Source: Aporrectodea caliginosa
Lineage: Eukaryota > Annelida > Clitellata > Crassiclitellata > Lumbricidae
Reading direction: 5' to 3'
Assembly (NCBI GenBank): GCA_020284085.1
Contig: JACEVL010000098.1
Span: forward strand, 896,885 to 960,884
DNA length: 64,000 bases
The notes below the pieces were generated by a model. The model saw only the letters and a program-made list of their open reading frames with translations. It did not search any database and had not been told where the DNA came from. A program made the position numbers and the translations under genes. Every line of letters starts with the position of its first letter. Position 1 is the first letter of the stretch. Shown here piece by piece: positions 40,812 through 51,950 of the stretch.

Positions 40812-40842
40812 GATAAAATGAAAGCATTTTAAAGGTGTCCTA
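40812..40842 (-). promoter_or_regulatory. PSE-like half of a module split by hAT
   Basis: The minus strand reads GGACACCTTTAAAATGC (CACC 40837). The TATA half is on the other side of the hAT element at 37797-37811. Confidence 0.5.
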
Positions 40843-40960
40843 ATGGACGCTTAGAGGGAGAGGCTACCATTCACCTTTCACCTTAGATTTTTATTTTAAA
40901 AATGTATTTTTATCATTTAATCAAATCAATGGAACGGTCAGACCTGCTCAAAATAGTTGT

Positions 40961-41000
40961 CTTCGACGTGAACGACCTTTGTTGCCATAGGATGTCGTAA
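40961..41000 (+). repeat. hairpin-1 motif
   Basis: This is the duplicate of 18391-18434. Confidence 0.45.
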
Positions 41001-41085
41001 ATTCTGTACGCGAATAAATAACATTAATGAGAGGATGGGGGAGAGCTACCGTAACCATAATTGTTAAGAAAATCAATCGATGATT

Positions 41086-41130
41086 TTATTCACCTCTTTT
41101 AAGATCTACCTGTAGGCCTATTTATATAAA
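41086..41130 (+). promoter_or_regulatory. PSE/TATA-like module
   Basis: TTTTATTCACCTCTTTTAAG is followed by TATTTATATAAA starting 28 bp after the CACC (41091). It is the duplicate of 18516-18560. Confidence 0.45.
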
Positions 41131-41221
41131 TCAATTGCGTGACGTTCCAGGTCTTTTGTCAACATGACGTCATCTGCTGCAGTATTGAAAAGAGAAGATT
41201 AAGGAATGCATCCTATCTTAA

Positions 41222-41485
41222 ATGTTGGATGAAAATCTTCGTAAGAATTCATTCCCAAGATCTTTGCCTCACCTACAACTACCTTGTAGCACTGTCAAAA
41301 CTCTTCACCACTTAATCATTCCGCTCAACCTGGATATCTTCCAACATCACTCTTGTCCAATGTCCATCCCTCAGCAACTGATCATCTTAAATTCTCTATC
41401 CATGCACCATACTGCTCATCGACTCTGGAGCGATCTCCCTCATAAAATAGAAAATACTTCGATTCTCTACCCAACCAGTCAGATA
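41222..41485 (+). pseudogene. unit body with CR1-like remnant
   Basis: The frame contains MHHTAHRLWSDLPHKIENTS, the CR1-type APxLWNDLPxxIR motif, and is cut by the SINE at 41486. It corresponds to 18690-18930 in the other copy. Confidence 0.5.
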
Positions 41486-41715
41486 TTAATAATAATAATA
41501 ATAATCTTCGTTTAATTTCAAACTGACATAACGCAGAATGATTACAGTGTACAATTATGCAATTGAAACAATTCTTACCTACTAACAGAACAGACAGCCT
41601 GCAATACACGGCGCTATTAGCAGCCTACAAAGCAAATCCGCCCTACGGGACTCGAACTCGGCACCTCTCGCTCTCAACGCCAGATGTTATCCAATGCGTT
41701 ATCGCCTCCCCCCCA
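41486..41715 (-). repeat. tRNA-derived SINE with short (ATT)n tail
   Basis: The minus strand has a GAGTTCGAGTCCCG B box, GCTGCTAATAGCGCC and a short ATT tail at 41486-41506. It is absent from the duplicated copy near 18930, so it inserted after the duplication. Confidence 0.8.
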
Positions 41716-41861
41716 AATTAGTAATTAGTAATTATTTCAAGTGAAGACTTAGATCAATTTCTCTTTGTGAAAAGTTAGAGCACGAATTGACCTAGATACA
41801 ATCTATGTCTGCCCAAACAGCAGCGAGCGACTCAATGTTATCTCTTAGTTGCTGTTTAACC

Positions 41862-41965
41862 ACGCTATGTTATAACAAGGATGATTAGCGTGGCCCTCTT
41901 CCTTTCTAAGGGCTTGGGACTGGCTCTGGCTGGCACTACGGCATGGACGTTCAGTGGCGGACTTT
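41862..41965 (+). repeat. hairpin-2 block with covarying stem
   Basis: CCACGCT ... AGCGTGG pairs fully. The duplicate at 19072 has CCATGCT ... AGCGTCG. Changes in both arms preserve or improve pairing. Confidence 0.55.
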
Positions 41966-42159
41966 TATATAATATGGTGTTTAAATGGACGTTTACACTG
42001 CACACACAAATCGATTTGTAACAAGTGACGACTGTTACGGCCAACGCCTTATAAGGTGATGTAACTGTGAAATTATCCTGAGCTTTAATGAATAAAATTA
42101 ATGGGCGGATGAAGAAGGCGCCATTTTTGCGAGAATACTCAGCATAAACCTTTGAATTT

Positions 42160-42275
42160 GAACAGCTCGTCTTTTATAGTGACAGATACATTTTCGAGTG
42201 TGACGGCTTCATCTATTCGACTTTGGCGTTTCAGATATATATAGCGGGTGAAAGGATCATTTTAGAGGTGTGTAA
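42160..42275. promoter_or_regulatory. short convergent module pair, left one decayed
   Basis: The leftward module reads ACACACCTCTAAAATG, then TATATATA 28 bp on (CACC 42270). The left partner is reduced to GAACAGCTCGTC. The layout is as at 4965-5103. Confidence 0.4.
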
Positions 42276-42439
42276 CGATTGCATTGAATTCCATAAGTTT
42301 AATGACTATTTACGGTAACGAAGGCCATTGACGTTGATAGAAAAGAGTTTCACTATAAAGCTCGGTTCAGTTACTTAGTCTATTGCATTGATAGTTTCGT
42401 TCCAAACATTATTGATGTCCTAACTTCCGCTTTACAGTG

Positions 42440-43015
42440 ATCCAAAGAAAAGTCTGAAATGCTAACCGAAGCTAAAGAAATAGCCTGCAGAGCTTTGCCG
42501 TGAATATAATAATGAGTATCGTCAGCATACTGGTGACCAGCAACTCCCACGGTGAAAAGTGTACAGGATATAAAGCAGAGGACCTGGGATGGAACCAGTG
42601 GTTTAACGAAGGGGGCAGAGGGGCAACCGCCCCGGGACGCAGCACAAGGGGGCGCAAAATTAGCTTTCAGTGGTACACAGTACTATGACAAGAACCTTTA
42701 AAAGTCAACAAGAAAATTAAAATGGGGCGCAGTCGTCAAATCTTGCCCCTGGGCGCTGAAACCTTTCGTTACGCCGCTGGATGAAACCCTGTGGTGTTCG
42801 CGATGAAACCGGCGACCAGATTAAGCATGTGGAACCAAACACCACCGACTGGGTGTGGTAAGGGAGAAATGATCCCAACCACTGGCGAGGACATCCCTCA
42901 ATAAACCAAATGACATTCAAAGCGCTTCAAAACAACGCCGTGATTGACAGTATCAAAGGCAGCAATCACATCAAAGAGTGCAAGCAAGGTTATCTGATCT
43001 CGTTGTCTATATACT
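42440..43015 (-). pseudogene. CR1-like LINE reverse transcriptase core, interrupted by a MITE
   Basis: The minus strand from about 43010 reads ALFDVIAAFDTVNHGVVLKR (RT motif A), LPYHTQSVVFGS and SRTPQGF (motif B). Then, past the MITE, it reads SQVLCFISCTLFTVGVAGHQ and QYADDTHYYIHGKALQAI (motif C with YADD). Frameshifts separate the pieces. Both RT catalytic motifs are recognisable, so this is a truncated internal LINE fragment. Confidence 0.75.
42596..42779. mobile_element. hAT-type MITE, 184 bp
   Basis: The ends are CAGTGGTTTAACGAAGG and, inverted, CAGCGGCGTAACGAAAGG. Flanks are GATGGAAC (42588-42595) and GATGAAAC (42780-42787), an 8-bp duplication with one difference. It sits between RT motifs B and C of the CR1 fragment. 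Confidence 0.8.
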
Positions 43016-43223
43016 AGATTATCGGTCCCGCAGTTTAAAAAGAAGTAAGGATTTATTTCATGCGCACTTTGCATGAAACTGACGTTTGAATGTATTAGCT
43101 ATTTGTAATAATATATTAATTGCATAGGCCTACACTTTGGGCAATTCTAGTAGGATGACGTCTGATGCAGTGTCGCTGATATCACGTGGTCATCTCGTTA
43201 CACGTGTTCTAATGTTATGTCTA

Positions 43224-44280
43224 ATGTTATGTTAAGTTGTATCGAAGTCATTGGTAGATTCCGCTACAAGATGTCGTTAAATACAGAATGCTTAAATGAA
43301 TAAACTCGATCATTTAGACACAAAAACACCTTTTGAGGTAAAATGTCAGAGATGATATCTCACACCGTTCAAAAGTTATACCCGATATACCCGAGGTACC
43401 AGGGGGTGGATACCACCCCCCCCTAGATTTTCGAATATATCTTATCCGTCATTTAATATTAAGAGACACAAATTATACCATTCTATAGAGGGAATGTGGG
43501 GCTACATTTCTATGGTCACTGAGTTGACCTGAGACAACCGGAAGTGCTCAAAATAAATAATAATACGCGTAATATGCGTGAAAAATGGCTGAATGGAAGG
43601 ACTCCCCCTTAGTTTTTTGTCTGTAGCGTATTCATTTGTCTTCCTGGAAGAGAAACAAAGATAACATTCTTTAGAGGGAATGAAGGGCTTCATTTGCATA
43701 CCTACATCTTTGTCTTTTGAATACCGGAAGTGATCAAAATAAATAATAATACGCGTAATCTGTGTGAAAATGGCTGAATACAGCATTACAACGTAAACCG
43801 ATATATATGTATGGATATATATGTATGGATGTACATTTATACTATATAAACATGTGTAGGGATGATTTTGTGTATCTTTTATACATAGATTAGTTTCAAA
43901 ACACACATAATCTTATATTTGTTTATCCAAAATGTACAAAATGTACGCAATAATATACAATATTGCTAATTAATGGGTTTCTTTGTTAAAAGTGATGTAA
44001 TTTCGAGGTGCATTCACATAATGTACAACTAAATATACCATTCTGTGCAGAAATGAATGCTGAATCCAATGCTATATTACAAGTTATGATATGTAAAACC
44101 AAACACGAAATCCAGGGGTGGTAACCACCCCCCCCCTTGGTAGTCCGTGTTACAAAAAATGTGGTAGCCCTGTTAAGTTGTATCGAAGTCATTGGTAGAT
44201 TCCGCTACAAGATGTCGTTAAATACAGAATGCTTATGAATAAACTCGATATTTAGACACAAAAAGTGCCCCTTGAACGAG
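43224..44280. repeat. 105-bp direct repeats flanking an inserted segment
   Basis: The sequence from TGTTAAGTTGTATCG to TTTAGACACAAAAA occurs at 43224-43332 and again at 44173-44270. The segment between has two tandem copies of about 180 bp (43477-43600 and 43658-43780, sharing AATAATAATACGCGTAAT) and GGTGG...CCACC palindromic words at 43400-43425 and 44118-44135. The repeats are too long for a target duplication, so unequal exchange or tandem duplication with insertion seems likely. No gene is seen. Confidence 0.6.
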
Positions 44281-44308
44281 AATACATACTTTACGTCAGT
44301 TGCTGATT

Positions 44309-44348
44309 TTAAACACCTCTTTTTATATATTCGATACTTTTATATAAA
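44309..44348 (+). promoter_or_regulatory. PSE/TATA-like module
   Basis: TTTTAAACACCTCTTTTTATA is followed by TATATAAA 27 bp after the CACC (44314 to 44341). Confidence 0.5.
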
Positions 44349-44723
44349 CTTCAACAATTGTGGGACATTTTGTCTTCGCTAGCGCTCGCGCTGTAGCAGG
44401 TCGATCATTTGAAAAGTAATACGAACTTTAACGAAATACGAAATCTATTAAGACATTGTATACGACCTGTCAAAGATTCCAGTTTGCAGAAATAAAAAAT
44501 ATAATCCGGGTTATGTTAAGCACAACATCATCAAACACTTCTTCTGGGTCATGAATTCGAGTTTCTTCCCTTTCAACAAATCTGTTTTCGCTTGCGATGA
44601 ATCTAAGGGACCTAAGCAACCAGAGGAACCAGAAAAGTGACATCAGTTCTTGTCAACTGCTGATAAAACTACTTCTGTGACTACACAAGAAACTAGAAAA
44701 GAAGGAGCAAATGGCCGTTGGTC

Positions 44724-44763
44724 TTAAACACCTCTTTTAAGGTAATTCGAATCTCTATATAAT
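44724..44763 (+). promoter_or_regulatory. PSE/TATA-like module
   Basis: CTTAAACACCTCTTTTAAGG is followed by TATATAAT 27 bp after the CACC (44729 to 44756). It is nearly identical to 20524. Confidence 0.55.
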
Positions 44764-45053
44764 GCGCGGAGTAATACGTTCAGATTACTTTGATCATGTC
44801 ATGTGCCAGTATTTGGTTAAGTTTACTTTTGAAATGAAATATCGTCACAAGGACAGAAATAATCTAATCTAAAGTATTCCAGTGACTTCTATTGCGCCGT
44901 TATTATATTGTCCAAAACGGTATCCGGACTTTACCCCCGGCCCATTACCCCCTGCCATTACCCCCTGCCATTACCCCCCGACCATTACCCCCCGTAGGAC
45001 ATTACCCCCCCGCCATTACCCCCCGTATGTGTACATTTGATTGAGCTGCAAAT

Positions 45054-45223
45054 CTCAGATTTCGCGCGGAACTAGTGTTAATTAATTGGCACTTAGCGCC
45101 TATTGACACTCTCAGATTTCCCGCGGAACTAGTGTTAATTAATTGGCACTTAGCGCCTATTGACACTCTCAGATTTCCCGCGGAACTAGTGTTAATTAAT
45201 TGGCACTTAGCGCCTATTGACAC
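45054..45223 (+). repeat. three tandem 57-bp units
   Basis: Each unit begins CTCAGATTTC and contains GGAACTAGTGTTAATTAATT. The three copies are nearly identical, so they are recent. The minus-strand frame with a repeated VSIGAKCQLINTSSAGNLR peptide is a by-product. Confidence 0.9.
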
Positions 45224-45229
45224 TTAGAA

Positions 45230-45650
45230 CCAGTAATATAATTATTATATATATTATTATATAATAATTATTGTAATTAATCAATAACAATATTATTATA
45301 AAATTATATAATATTAATATATATTATTATTAATATAATTATATAAATACCTATGTACATGTGTATATATTATATTATATATATATAATTTAATAATTAT
45401 ATATTATATAATAATAATATAATTATAACAATTAATATAATATATTAATATTATATATTATACATATAATTATAATAAATAATTAATATATTTATTAGTG
45501 ATATTAATTATTATTACATATTATTTATTATTTTAATAATTATATTACTATATTAATTAATAAATATTATTATAATTCATTATATTATAGTTATAATTAA
45601 TAATTATAATTAACAATTATTTTTATTATTTATAATATTATATATTAATA
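45230..45650. repeat. AT-only low-complexity region
   Basis: The sequence is TATTAATATA-type with hardly any G or C. It could fold extensively. Confidence 0.9.
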
Positions 45651-46022
45651 GACCCGTCCAAAACATAGTCGTAAGTTGATCGTCGCTTCGAGTAAAATCT
45701 TAATTAAAACTTCATTATCACTGGAGAATCGAGGTCGAAATCACGAACTATAATTATATTGTCACCAGGATATTAATATAATTATAACTCCTATCTCGAA
45801 TGAATCCATTGGCTGAAAATTCCAAAACGCATTCAGTTCCAACGTCTTTCGTTACCGGTAGGGCGGACGAAGCCCCTCGGATGACGTCATATAGCGGAAG
45901 CCAGATGGCTTCCATCTTGCAAGTAGACTTTGTAGGAGCGCTTCGTACGGAGTAGATCGAATAAATACGCGAAATGGCCGAAATAGAAACAAAATTTAAG
46001 TCTAAACGTTGTACAAAAAAAT

Positions 46023-46090
46023 TGTGTTACAGTTGGATGCATTAATGTGGCAAATCTAGAATCAAGAATGGCAGGAATAACTCTCCATGC
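46023..46090 (+). pseudogene. THAP domain exon 1 remnant
   Basis: The frame reads CVTVGCINVANLESRMAGIT followed by LHA and ends at a GTGAGT splice donor (46091). The CX4C start is the zinc-binding opening of a THAP domain. Upstream, a one-base difference puts an apparent ATG (45974) out of frame. Confidence 0.55.
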
Positions 46091-46651
46091 GTGAGTATTA
46101 GCAGGTTTAATTGCATACCGTACTTGGCCTTCCGTGGAGGTAAATAACACAAGTTCGTGTGTTATATAGGGCAAAATGCATCCCACATCCCCATTTTGTG
46201 GGTGCTCTTGTCCATTCATTAATCTCTTGAGACTGCAGACCGACATATCTCAAGGTTGTGGACTCAAGGCTGTGTGTCCCAGGACTTGCCGATTCTTCCC
46301 AGCGAACGTTGGTACCGCTGCAGCTAGGTTTGCAAATGGTGAGATTTCGAGGAAATGCGCAGTTTGTGAAAGCTGTCTGCGAGACAGATTTTTTAACCAC
46401 AATTGCTGTTATTCCCTAAACATGTTTTACATTAGGTAATTTAAATCTTGATGCAAGGCTACAAGAATATTTTGTTTGAAGGGTGTACTAATAGGTAGGT
46501 CAGATTTTGTGATGAATTTTGTTTACAATATTCAGAGCTATGCCAAGTGTAAATCCTGTTTATCAATTAATCTAAAACAGTTGAAATTGTGTTTTGCTGT
46601 AAAATTATTATATGGTAAACTGCTAATAGTTTGAAGATATTTCTTTTTCAG

Positions 46652-46800
46652 ATTTCCGATGTCAAATCCAGATCGTGTCAAAGTCTGGGAACATGGAATG
46701 CAGAGTAGAATTCAAAGCCACTAAATGACCTCGTGTATGTTGTCAACAGTTTACACCAGATTGCTTTAACCGCAGTGGTCAGACAGGTTGAGTGATGGAA
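46652..46800 (+). pseudogene. THAP domain exon 2 remnant
   Basis: This follows TTCTTTTTCAG. Joined in phase to the first exon it reads HAFPMSNPDRVKVWEHGMQ, the AFP/HxFP ... W signature of THAP domains. A stop follows soon after, and the second C-x2-H pair was not found, so the gene is dead. Confidence 0.55.
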
Positions 46801-46902
46801 GGTAGGCCTACGTCTTACAAATGTTTCATTACTATGTGATTACTTTATTTTTGCCAACCATGCCAGCTTCACTAGCTTTGTTGACCTATCCACAATGTCC
46901 AT

Positions 46903-46985
46903 GTAAGTAAGTAAGTATAATTTTTATTAACCAATTGCTAATCACACTATGCTGTACAGACAACTAACAAGATATACATGGGTGT
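46903..46985 (-). repeat. short LINE 3' tail fragment
   Basis: GTAAGTAAGTAAGTA is followed by TTTATTAACCAATTGCTAATCAC ... GCTGTACA, similar to the LINE tail at 8885-8960. Confidence 0.5.
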
Positions 46986-46990
46986 GTAGG

Positions 46991-49206
46991 TAAGGGTGAT
47001 TCACGTCACCATGGGGAAAAAATTATTTTTCCTGATTGATCGACATAGTAGATAATTTTGTTCCTTTGGTCTTTCTGAACAATACAGCAAAATTTTACTG
47101 TAATCTATGAATGTTTACTGGTTGCTCAATGCCCTTGAATCTCAGATAGGGGTCTATATGAAGAAAGCAATGCAATTGCCATTTACGAGACACTGGAATG
47201 CAAAAATCCTAATTAGATTGGGCATCAATCCTGTAGGTAAGAATTATGTACATAGTCATAAGCCATACATAAACAATTAATTCTTACTTTGTTGTATATT
47301 ATTATGAAGCCTTTTGAATTTTAATATTTATTCTGAGCTGTGACGTCATTGTTAAAAAGTAGCAATAATTTCACATTTTTATATGAAAAAGTACAAATGC
47401 ATAGTTTTTAGCTGTATAGACATTGTTTTAGACAGTGTGAGAAAGATAATTAAAGGCACTTTATTCTGAAATTGAAGTTGTTTAAATTTTCATTTCATAA
47501 AATGTCATTTTTGTACATTTTTTTGAAGTATAATTAACAAGATAATGAAAACTGGCTTTCAGTAGTTTATTTGTTTATGCTTCATTCTTACAGGCCTAAC
47601 TGCAACAGAATATAAATAATGGCTTTATTTACTGCATTATTAACTGCAACAGAATATAAAGCTTTATTTACTGCATTACAGCTAGCAGTGTAAAATGGAA
47701 GAAAACTTTTGCACTTCTGTGACAAGGTTGAAGACAGAAATCTGATTAATAATTAACCAGATTTCTCCATTATTGGGAAATCAGAAGCAACCCTTCCTAT
47801 TAATGTGTTGCCTACAGGAGGCTACACACTATAGACCTTTTTCCTTTTTTATAATCACAAGGTTTTGAAGAAGACTGTGTCAGAGAGTTTGAATGCCATG
47901 ACTATCAAGTTAATCTGAATTTTGGTCAAGGCTAGAATTCTTACAGCATTTCAGTTGAATATAGTGTAAAAGTGAAGGGTCTAATGGAGGAGTTTAATTT
48001 GATAAAGAAAAGCAAAAACAAGGACTCTGAGTCACAGAAAAAGCGAGAAGCATAATTATGTTGAAAAAGCATATGTTGAAAAGTGCATTTCATTTTTGAT
48101 ATTGCCAACTGATGTCGACAAGGGTCTTAGTAAGAAGGATGCAAGAGTTGCAGAACACAAGATGAGACTTGAAGCCAGGTAGAAACATGAAATGCTAAGA
48201 AAATCAGTCGAAGCCTGTGGTTCAAGTAACCGGGCAACTAGAGATTGCAAGAGCAGCAACCTGAATGATGACGAAGAGGATTATGATGATGGCGATGTCG
48301 ATGGAAAACTAGAATTTGACTATGAAGTCAAGATCCCTTTGTACTACAAAAACAGTTGAATACCCTCCTGAAGGTTTACAAGAAGATACAGCAGACAAGA
48401 AACCTTGCATTGTTCAAAGAAGAATCTGCATTGGATCACATAAACTTGTCCCTATCTTGGTAGCTGCCATCTCTTAAGCAAACTGTTAAAATGAGGACGA
48501 AGGCCCGTTGTAATTTTCAACTGTTCATTGCAAGCAATCACTTGACATCACGACTAGATATATTCCAAGAGACAATTACAAGGAAGTGATGAAATTGTGT
48601 AATTTTAGGAGAGATGTGATGGGATGCATCGTTTCAGACAACCAGGTGCATTTGGCCACATGGATGACAAAGGTCATCTATTGTTCGGAGACCAATCTTT
48701 TTAGAGATCAATCTCAATTGAAAGCCTCTGAGAGATGTCACTGCATTCTGTTTATTTGCAAATCATAATTTTTATAAATGTGAGAGCATGGATAGCTGGT
48801 CAGGTGGCATCTGACACGCCAGTTAACGACTTGCAGTTGAACAAGCAGATCAGGCAGTGGAGGATTGCTAATGAATAATTCTACAATAAAAGTCTACCAG
48901 TATTGTAGAATTTTTTAGTCAATAATATGTTGTGAATGAATATCTGTTTTTTCATTGCTACTATGAGTTACTAATCAATCTATGATTCTTGCTATTCAAC
49001 TTTATTATGTGTGATCTATCATATGGCTATCGCCTTAATTTGTAACCTGAATACGACTGTATGGAAACCTTTAGGCTCATTGAGCAACCTCTAAAATGCA
49101 TTTGATCTTGAAAATTTTTATACAGAATTTATTCTGTACACAAAAGGAACAAAATTAGCAACTATGCTCATTAACTTTCCCAAAAAATTTATTTTGAATC
49201 ACCCTA
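46991..49206. mobile_element. terminal-inverted-repeat transposon, 5-bp target duplication
   Basis: The left end is TAAGGGTGATTC and the right end GAATCACCCTA. Further matching inward includes TAATTTTGTTCCTTT on both sides. GTAGG is duplicated at 46986-46990 and 49207-49211. The interior (2.2 kb) has a tandem duplication of about 45 bp at 47594-47690 and an acidic frame at about 48190-48350 (NDDEEDYDDGDVDGKLEFDY), but no recognised transposase. The superfamily is not assigned. Confidence 0.65.
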
Positions 49207-49799
49207 GTAGGTAAGGTGGGAGATGTTTCATTCTAGATTGATGTATGATTAGTTCATAAGTCGTTACTTGGTTTAGTTTGAAGTTGCATGTAGAAGCCTA
49301 CCGGGAGACATGGTCCAGTTCAGCACCTACGATGGCACTGTTCGAAGATAGAATAAGTAAAATAATGACTGTGATAAATATTAAAATGTTTTATGGAACT
49401 TTGACCCTGATCACTCTGCGAAGATGTTTTATCACCCACCATCACTGCAGGCCATGTTAGGTTGCCATGTATAGACCAGAGTGACCCAAAAACAAAAGAA
49501 ATACATCTTTGAAGTACATTTAGCCATGACAAACACTTCATGAACAAAATCTGTTCAGTTTCATTGTCCAGAGTATCTTACAATTCCGATATTCAGATTA
49601 TATTCTTTGATACTTGCAGGTATTATTCCAACCATCTTCAGTTTATCTGCCGAAGCACTCTGAACCACGCAGAGCTCCAAAAGACAGATCTTACGCTGTC
49701 CTACCAATCTACCGTTGCTGAATTAGGCCTACATCTCACAGAACCAGCATCAACAGTTACAGCCGCTCATCTCGGGACAATGCAGATCATCCATATTTC

Positions 49800-50000
49800 A
49801 TGCCGACCCCTCGAATGCTAAAGAGACGTCTGGTTGAAGTTCATCAGAGACTGGAAGCCATGCAAAAGCGTCCGTACAGTAGCCAGCAAAAATGCCGCAG
49901 ATTACTTGTGAAGTTTAATTCAATGAAACTCAGCGAGAGACATGAAAACCTCAGTGCCAATGAAATTTGACAAACTGTTGCAAATTAACTGTCCATTGGC
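49800..50000 (+). pseudogene. coiled-coil exon remnant of THAP transposase
   Basis: One frame reads RMLKRRLVEVHQRLEAMQKR followed by SSQQKCRRLLVKFNSMK. This is a leucine-zipper-like segment of the kind that follows the THAP domain in P-element/THAP9-type transposases. No further exons were recognised. Confidence 0.4.
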
Positions 50001-51020
50001 AAGTTTGAGTCCCGTCCCATCAAATACTAGACTGCATGAAGCAGAAATGGTCTCCAAACCCCCTCATTTTGCAAGCTTATCGGTGCTTTGTACCCCTTTG
50101 CAAAAGATTCCTACTGTTTAAACTAGCAAAAAGTTGATCAGTAATCCTTATAGAAATTAACTGTTGCTGAGGAGTTTTGAAATATCAGAAGTTGCAGGGT
50201 CTTGTCACAATTGCATCAGCAACAAAAACTTAGGGTTTGGGCGGCAAGTTTTACATTTCATTTTTTGTCTCTTCCACTGAGTATGGCACTTGTGAAGTTT
50301 ATTTGCAGCTCTCAAACCCTTGTTACTCTGCAACTCTCACAACTCCCTTAGGTAGTTCCAATTAATTTCATTGCCAGTTGGAGTCAGTTATGATGCTCTT
50401 CTCTACCAAAGTGTTTTTTATCAGCTTTAACATTATGACACGCATCAAGAAACACTGGAACGCTTTTAGTGGAATCACAAGGATGCAGAAAGTATGATTT
50501 CACATTTTCTATCGAAGGCCAAAAACAGTTCATCGTTGAACCCAGGGTTCCCATTAAATGCACTTGTACCAAGAACTGATGGTCTGTGGGTGTGGCAAGA
50601 ATTTTGTTAAACGTTTGTCAAACATAATCGTAAGCTTTAGATGATTAAAATTGTAAAGCAAGAGCAAATGCACGAAGTTCAAGAGGATATTATAACCTAA
50701 CAGCTTCCCAAGAAACTTTCTTCAAACGGCTCATAACCAAATCTGATGCCGGCCCAGAAACGATGCACAAAGGTTTTCAGCTACCTGTTGTTATAAAAGT
50801 TTTGTTTATTTTCAGATCATGAAAAGCAGCTAGACTTTGAACAATCACTAGGTTACTCTGATCAGGTCCATCCATTGCCTCAAACTACATAAAAATAAGG
50901 CTGCATCACCAGTGCAAAACTTACACTAGATAATATTGTACAAGGGAAAACTGTTGTTCTGTTGTGTAATAAGATGGTTGGGTTTAACTGTTGTTCTGTT
51001 GTGTAATCAGTGTGATTTTC
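50000..51020. other. no recognisable feature
   Basis: This is AT-rich DNA without domains that I can name, presumably decayed transposon interior. A CTGTTGTTCTGTTGTGTAAT phrase at 50950 is repeated at 50985 and partly at 51537. Confidence 0.4.
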
Positions 51021-51029
51021 CTTACAGAT

Positions 51030-51535
51030 TTTATTTTAGTTATAGTTATAGTTATAGTTAATGATTTTTTATTTTAGTTATAGTTATAGTTATAGTTAGT
51101 ATTATTTTTTAGTTATAGTTATAGTTATAGTTAATGGATTTTTATTTTAGTTAATTTTAGTTACTACTTAGTTACAATAATTAAGTCTATAAGCAAAATT
51201 GTGCGTATTAATACGCTGTTTCACAATTTACTCAGAGCTATGAAAACCTTTGAAGCATGGGTACAGTCAGCTTCATGAATACACGAGTTTCCAAAGTAAC
51301 TGACAAATTTCACAATAAAAATTTCGCATTTTTTCGTTCTCATTTATGTCGAATCGTCCATATTGCACTTCCTATTTTTATTTTTGTATTAACGAAAATA
51401 AAGATGAATTTTCGTTAGTGTTATTTTCGTTATAGTTATAGTTAATGATATTTTTAGTTATAGTTAAAGTTATCGTTAACGAAGTCATTTTATTTTCGTT
51501 AACGAACATTTAGATTATCGTTATCGTTAACTGAA
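51030..51535. repeat. (TTATAG)n and TTTTCGTTAACG-type complex repeat
   Basis: Runs of AGTTATAGTTATAGTTA occur three times at 51035-51155 and again with CGTTAACGAA words at 51410-51530. The outer CTGTTGTGTAATAAGATGG phrase lies on both sides (50953 and 51539), suggesting that this is an insertion into that sequence. Confidence 0.6.
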
Positions 51536-51694
51536 AATCTGTTGTGTAATAAGATGGTTGGGTTTAAAGGACAGTTGTTAGCTGGTCCTATGTTTTGTAA
51601 TTGAAAAAAGCTTAAAGATATATACTTTACTGCTGCTTTATTATTGTACATTGCATTCATAAAAGCTATTGAAGTTACAGTGTGTTTTACTTTA

Positions 51695-51950
51695 GGTTAG
51701 TGTGATGATGATGGTGGTGGTGAACTGGTGGTGGAAGGTACTGTGGTGATGGTGGTGATGGAAGTTACTGTGACTCTGATGATGGTAATTGTGGTGGTGG
51801 AAGTTACTGTGATGATGGTGGTAGAAGTTACTGTGACTCTGATGATGGTAATGGTGGTGATGGAAGTTACTGTGATGATGGTGGTAGAAGTTACTGTGAC
51901 TCTGATGATGGTAATGGTGGTGATGGAAGTTACTGTGACTCTGAGGCAGG
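51695..51950 (+). repeat. GATGGTGGT minisatellite
   Basis: Units of about 48 bp contain GGAAGTTACTGTGA and TCTGATGATGGTAATGG. Val/Met- and Thr-rich frames over it are artefacts. Confidence 0.9.

Larger units (their letters stand above)
26784..42480. repeat. duplicated block 1, copy 2 (filled)
   Basis: This is the second copy of 17013-20160, expanded to about 15.7 kb by fragment C, retrotransposon A with its own passenger transposon, and a hAT element. Identity of the non-inserted parts is high by eye. Confidence 0.85.
44919..45655. mobile_element. inserted AT-rich element with 9-bp target duplication
   Basis: GTCCAAAAC is present at 44910-44918 and 45656-45664, and only once in the related sequences at 20720 and 22018. 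The insert has a C-rich ATTACCCCCCG array (44940-45025), three tandem 57-bp units and about 420 bp of almost pure A/T. Ends are GGTATCCGG and ATAGACCC, with little inverted similarity. A 9-bp duplication suits Mutator-like elements, but no transposase is present, so the class is open. Confidence 0.65.

Noticed and set aside
45002..45223. Frame with a repeated VSIGAKCQLINTSSAGNLR peptide
   Set aside because: The 57-bp tandem unit is a multiple of three, so any frame without a stop repeats. It lies inside an AT-rich insertion without promoter or homology.
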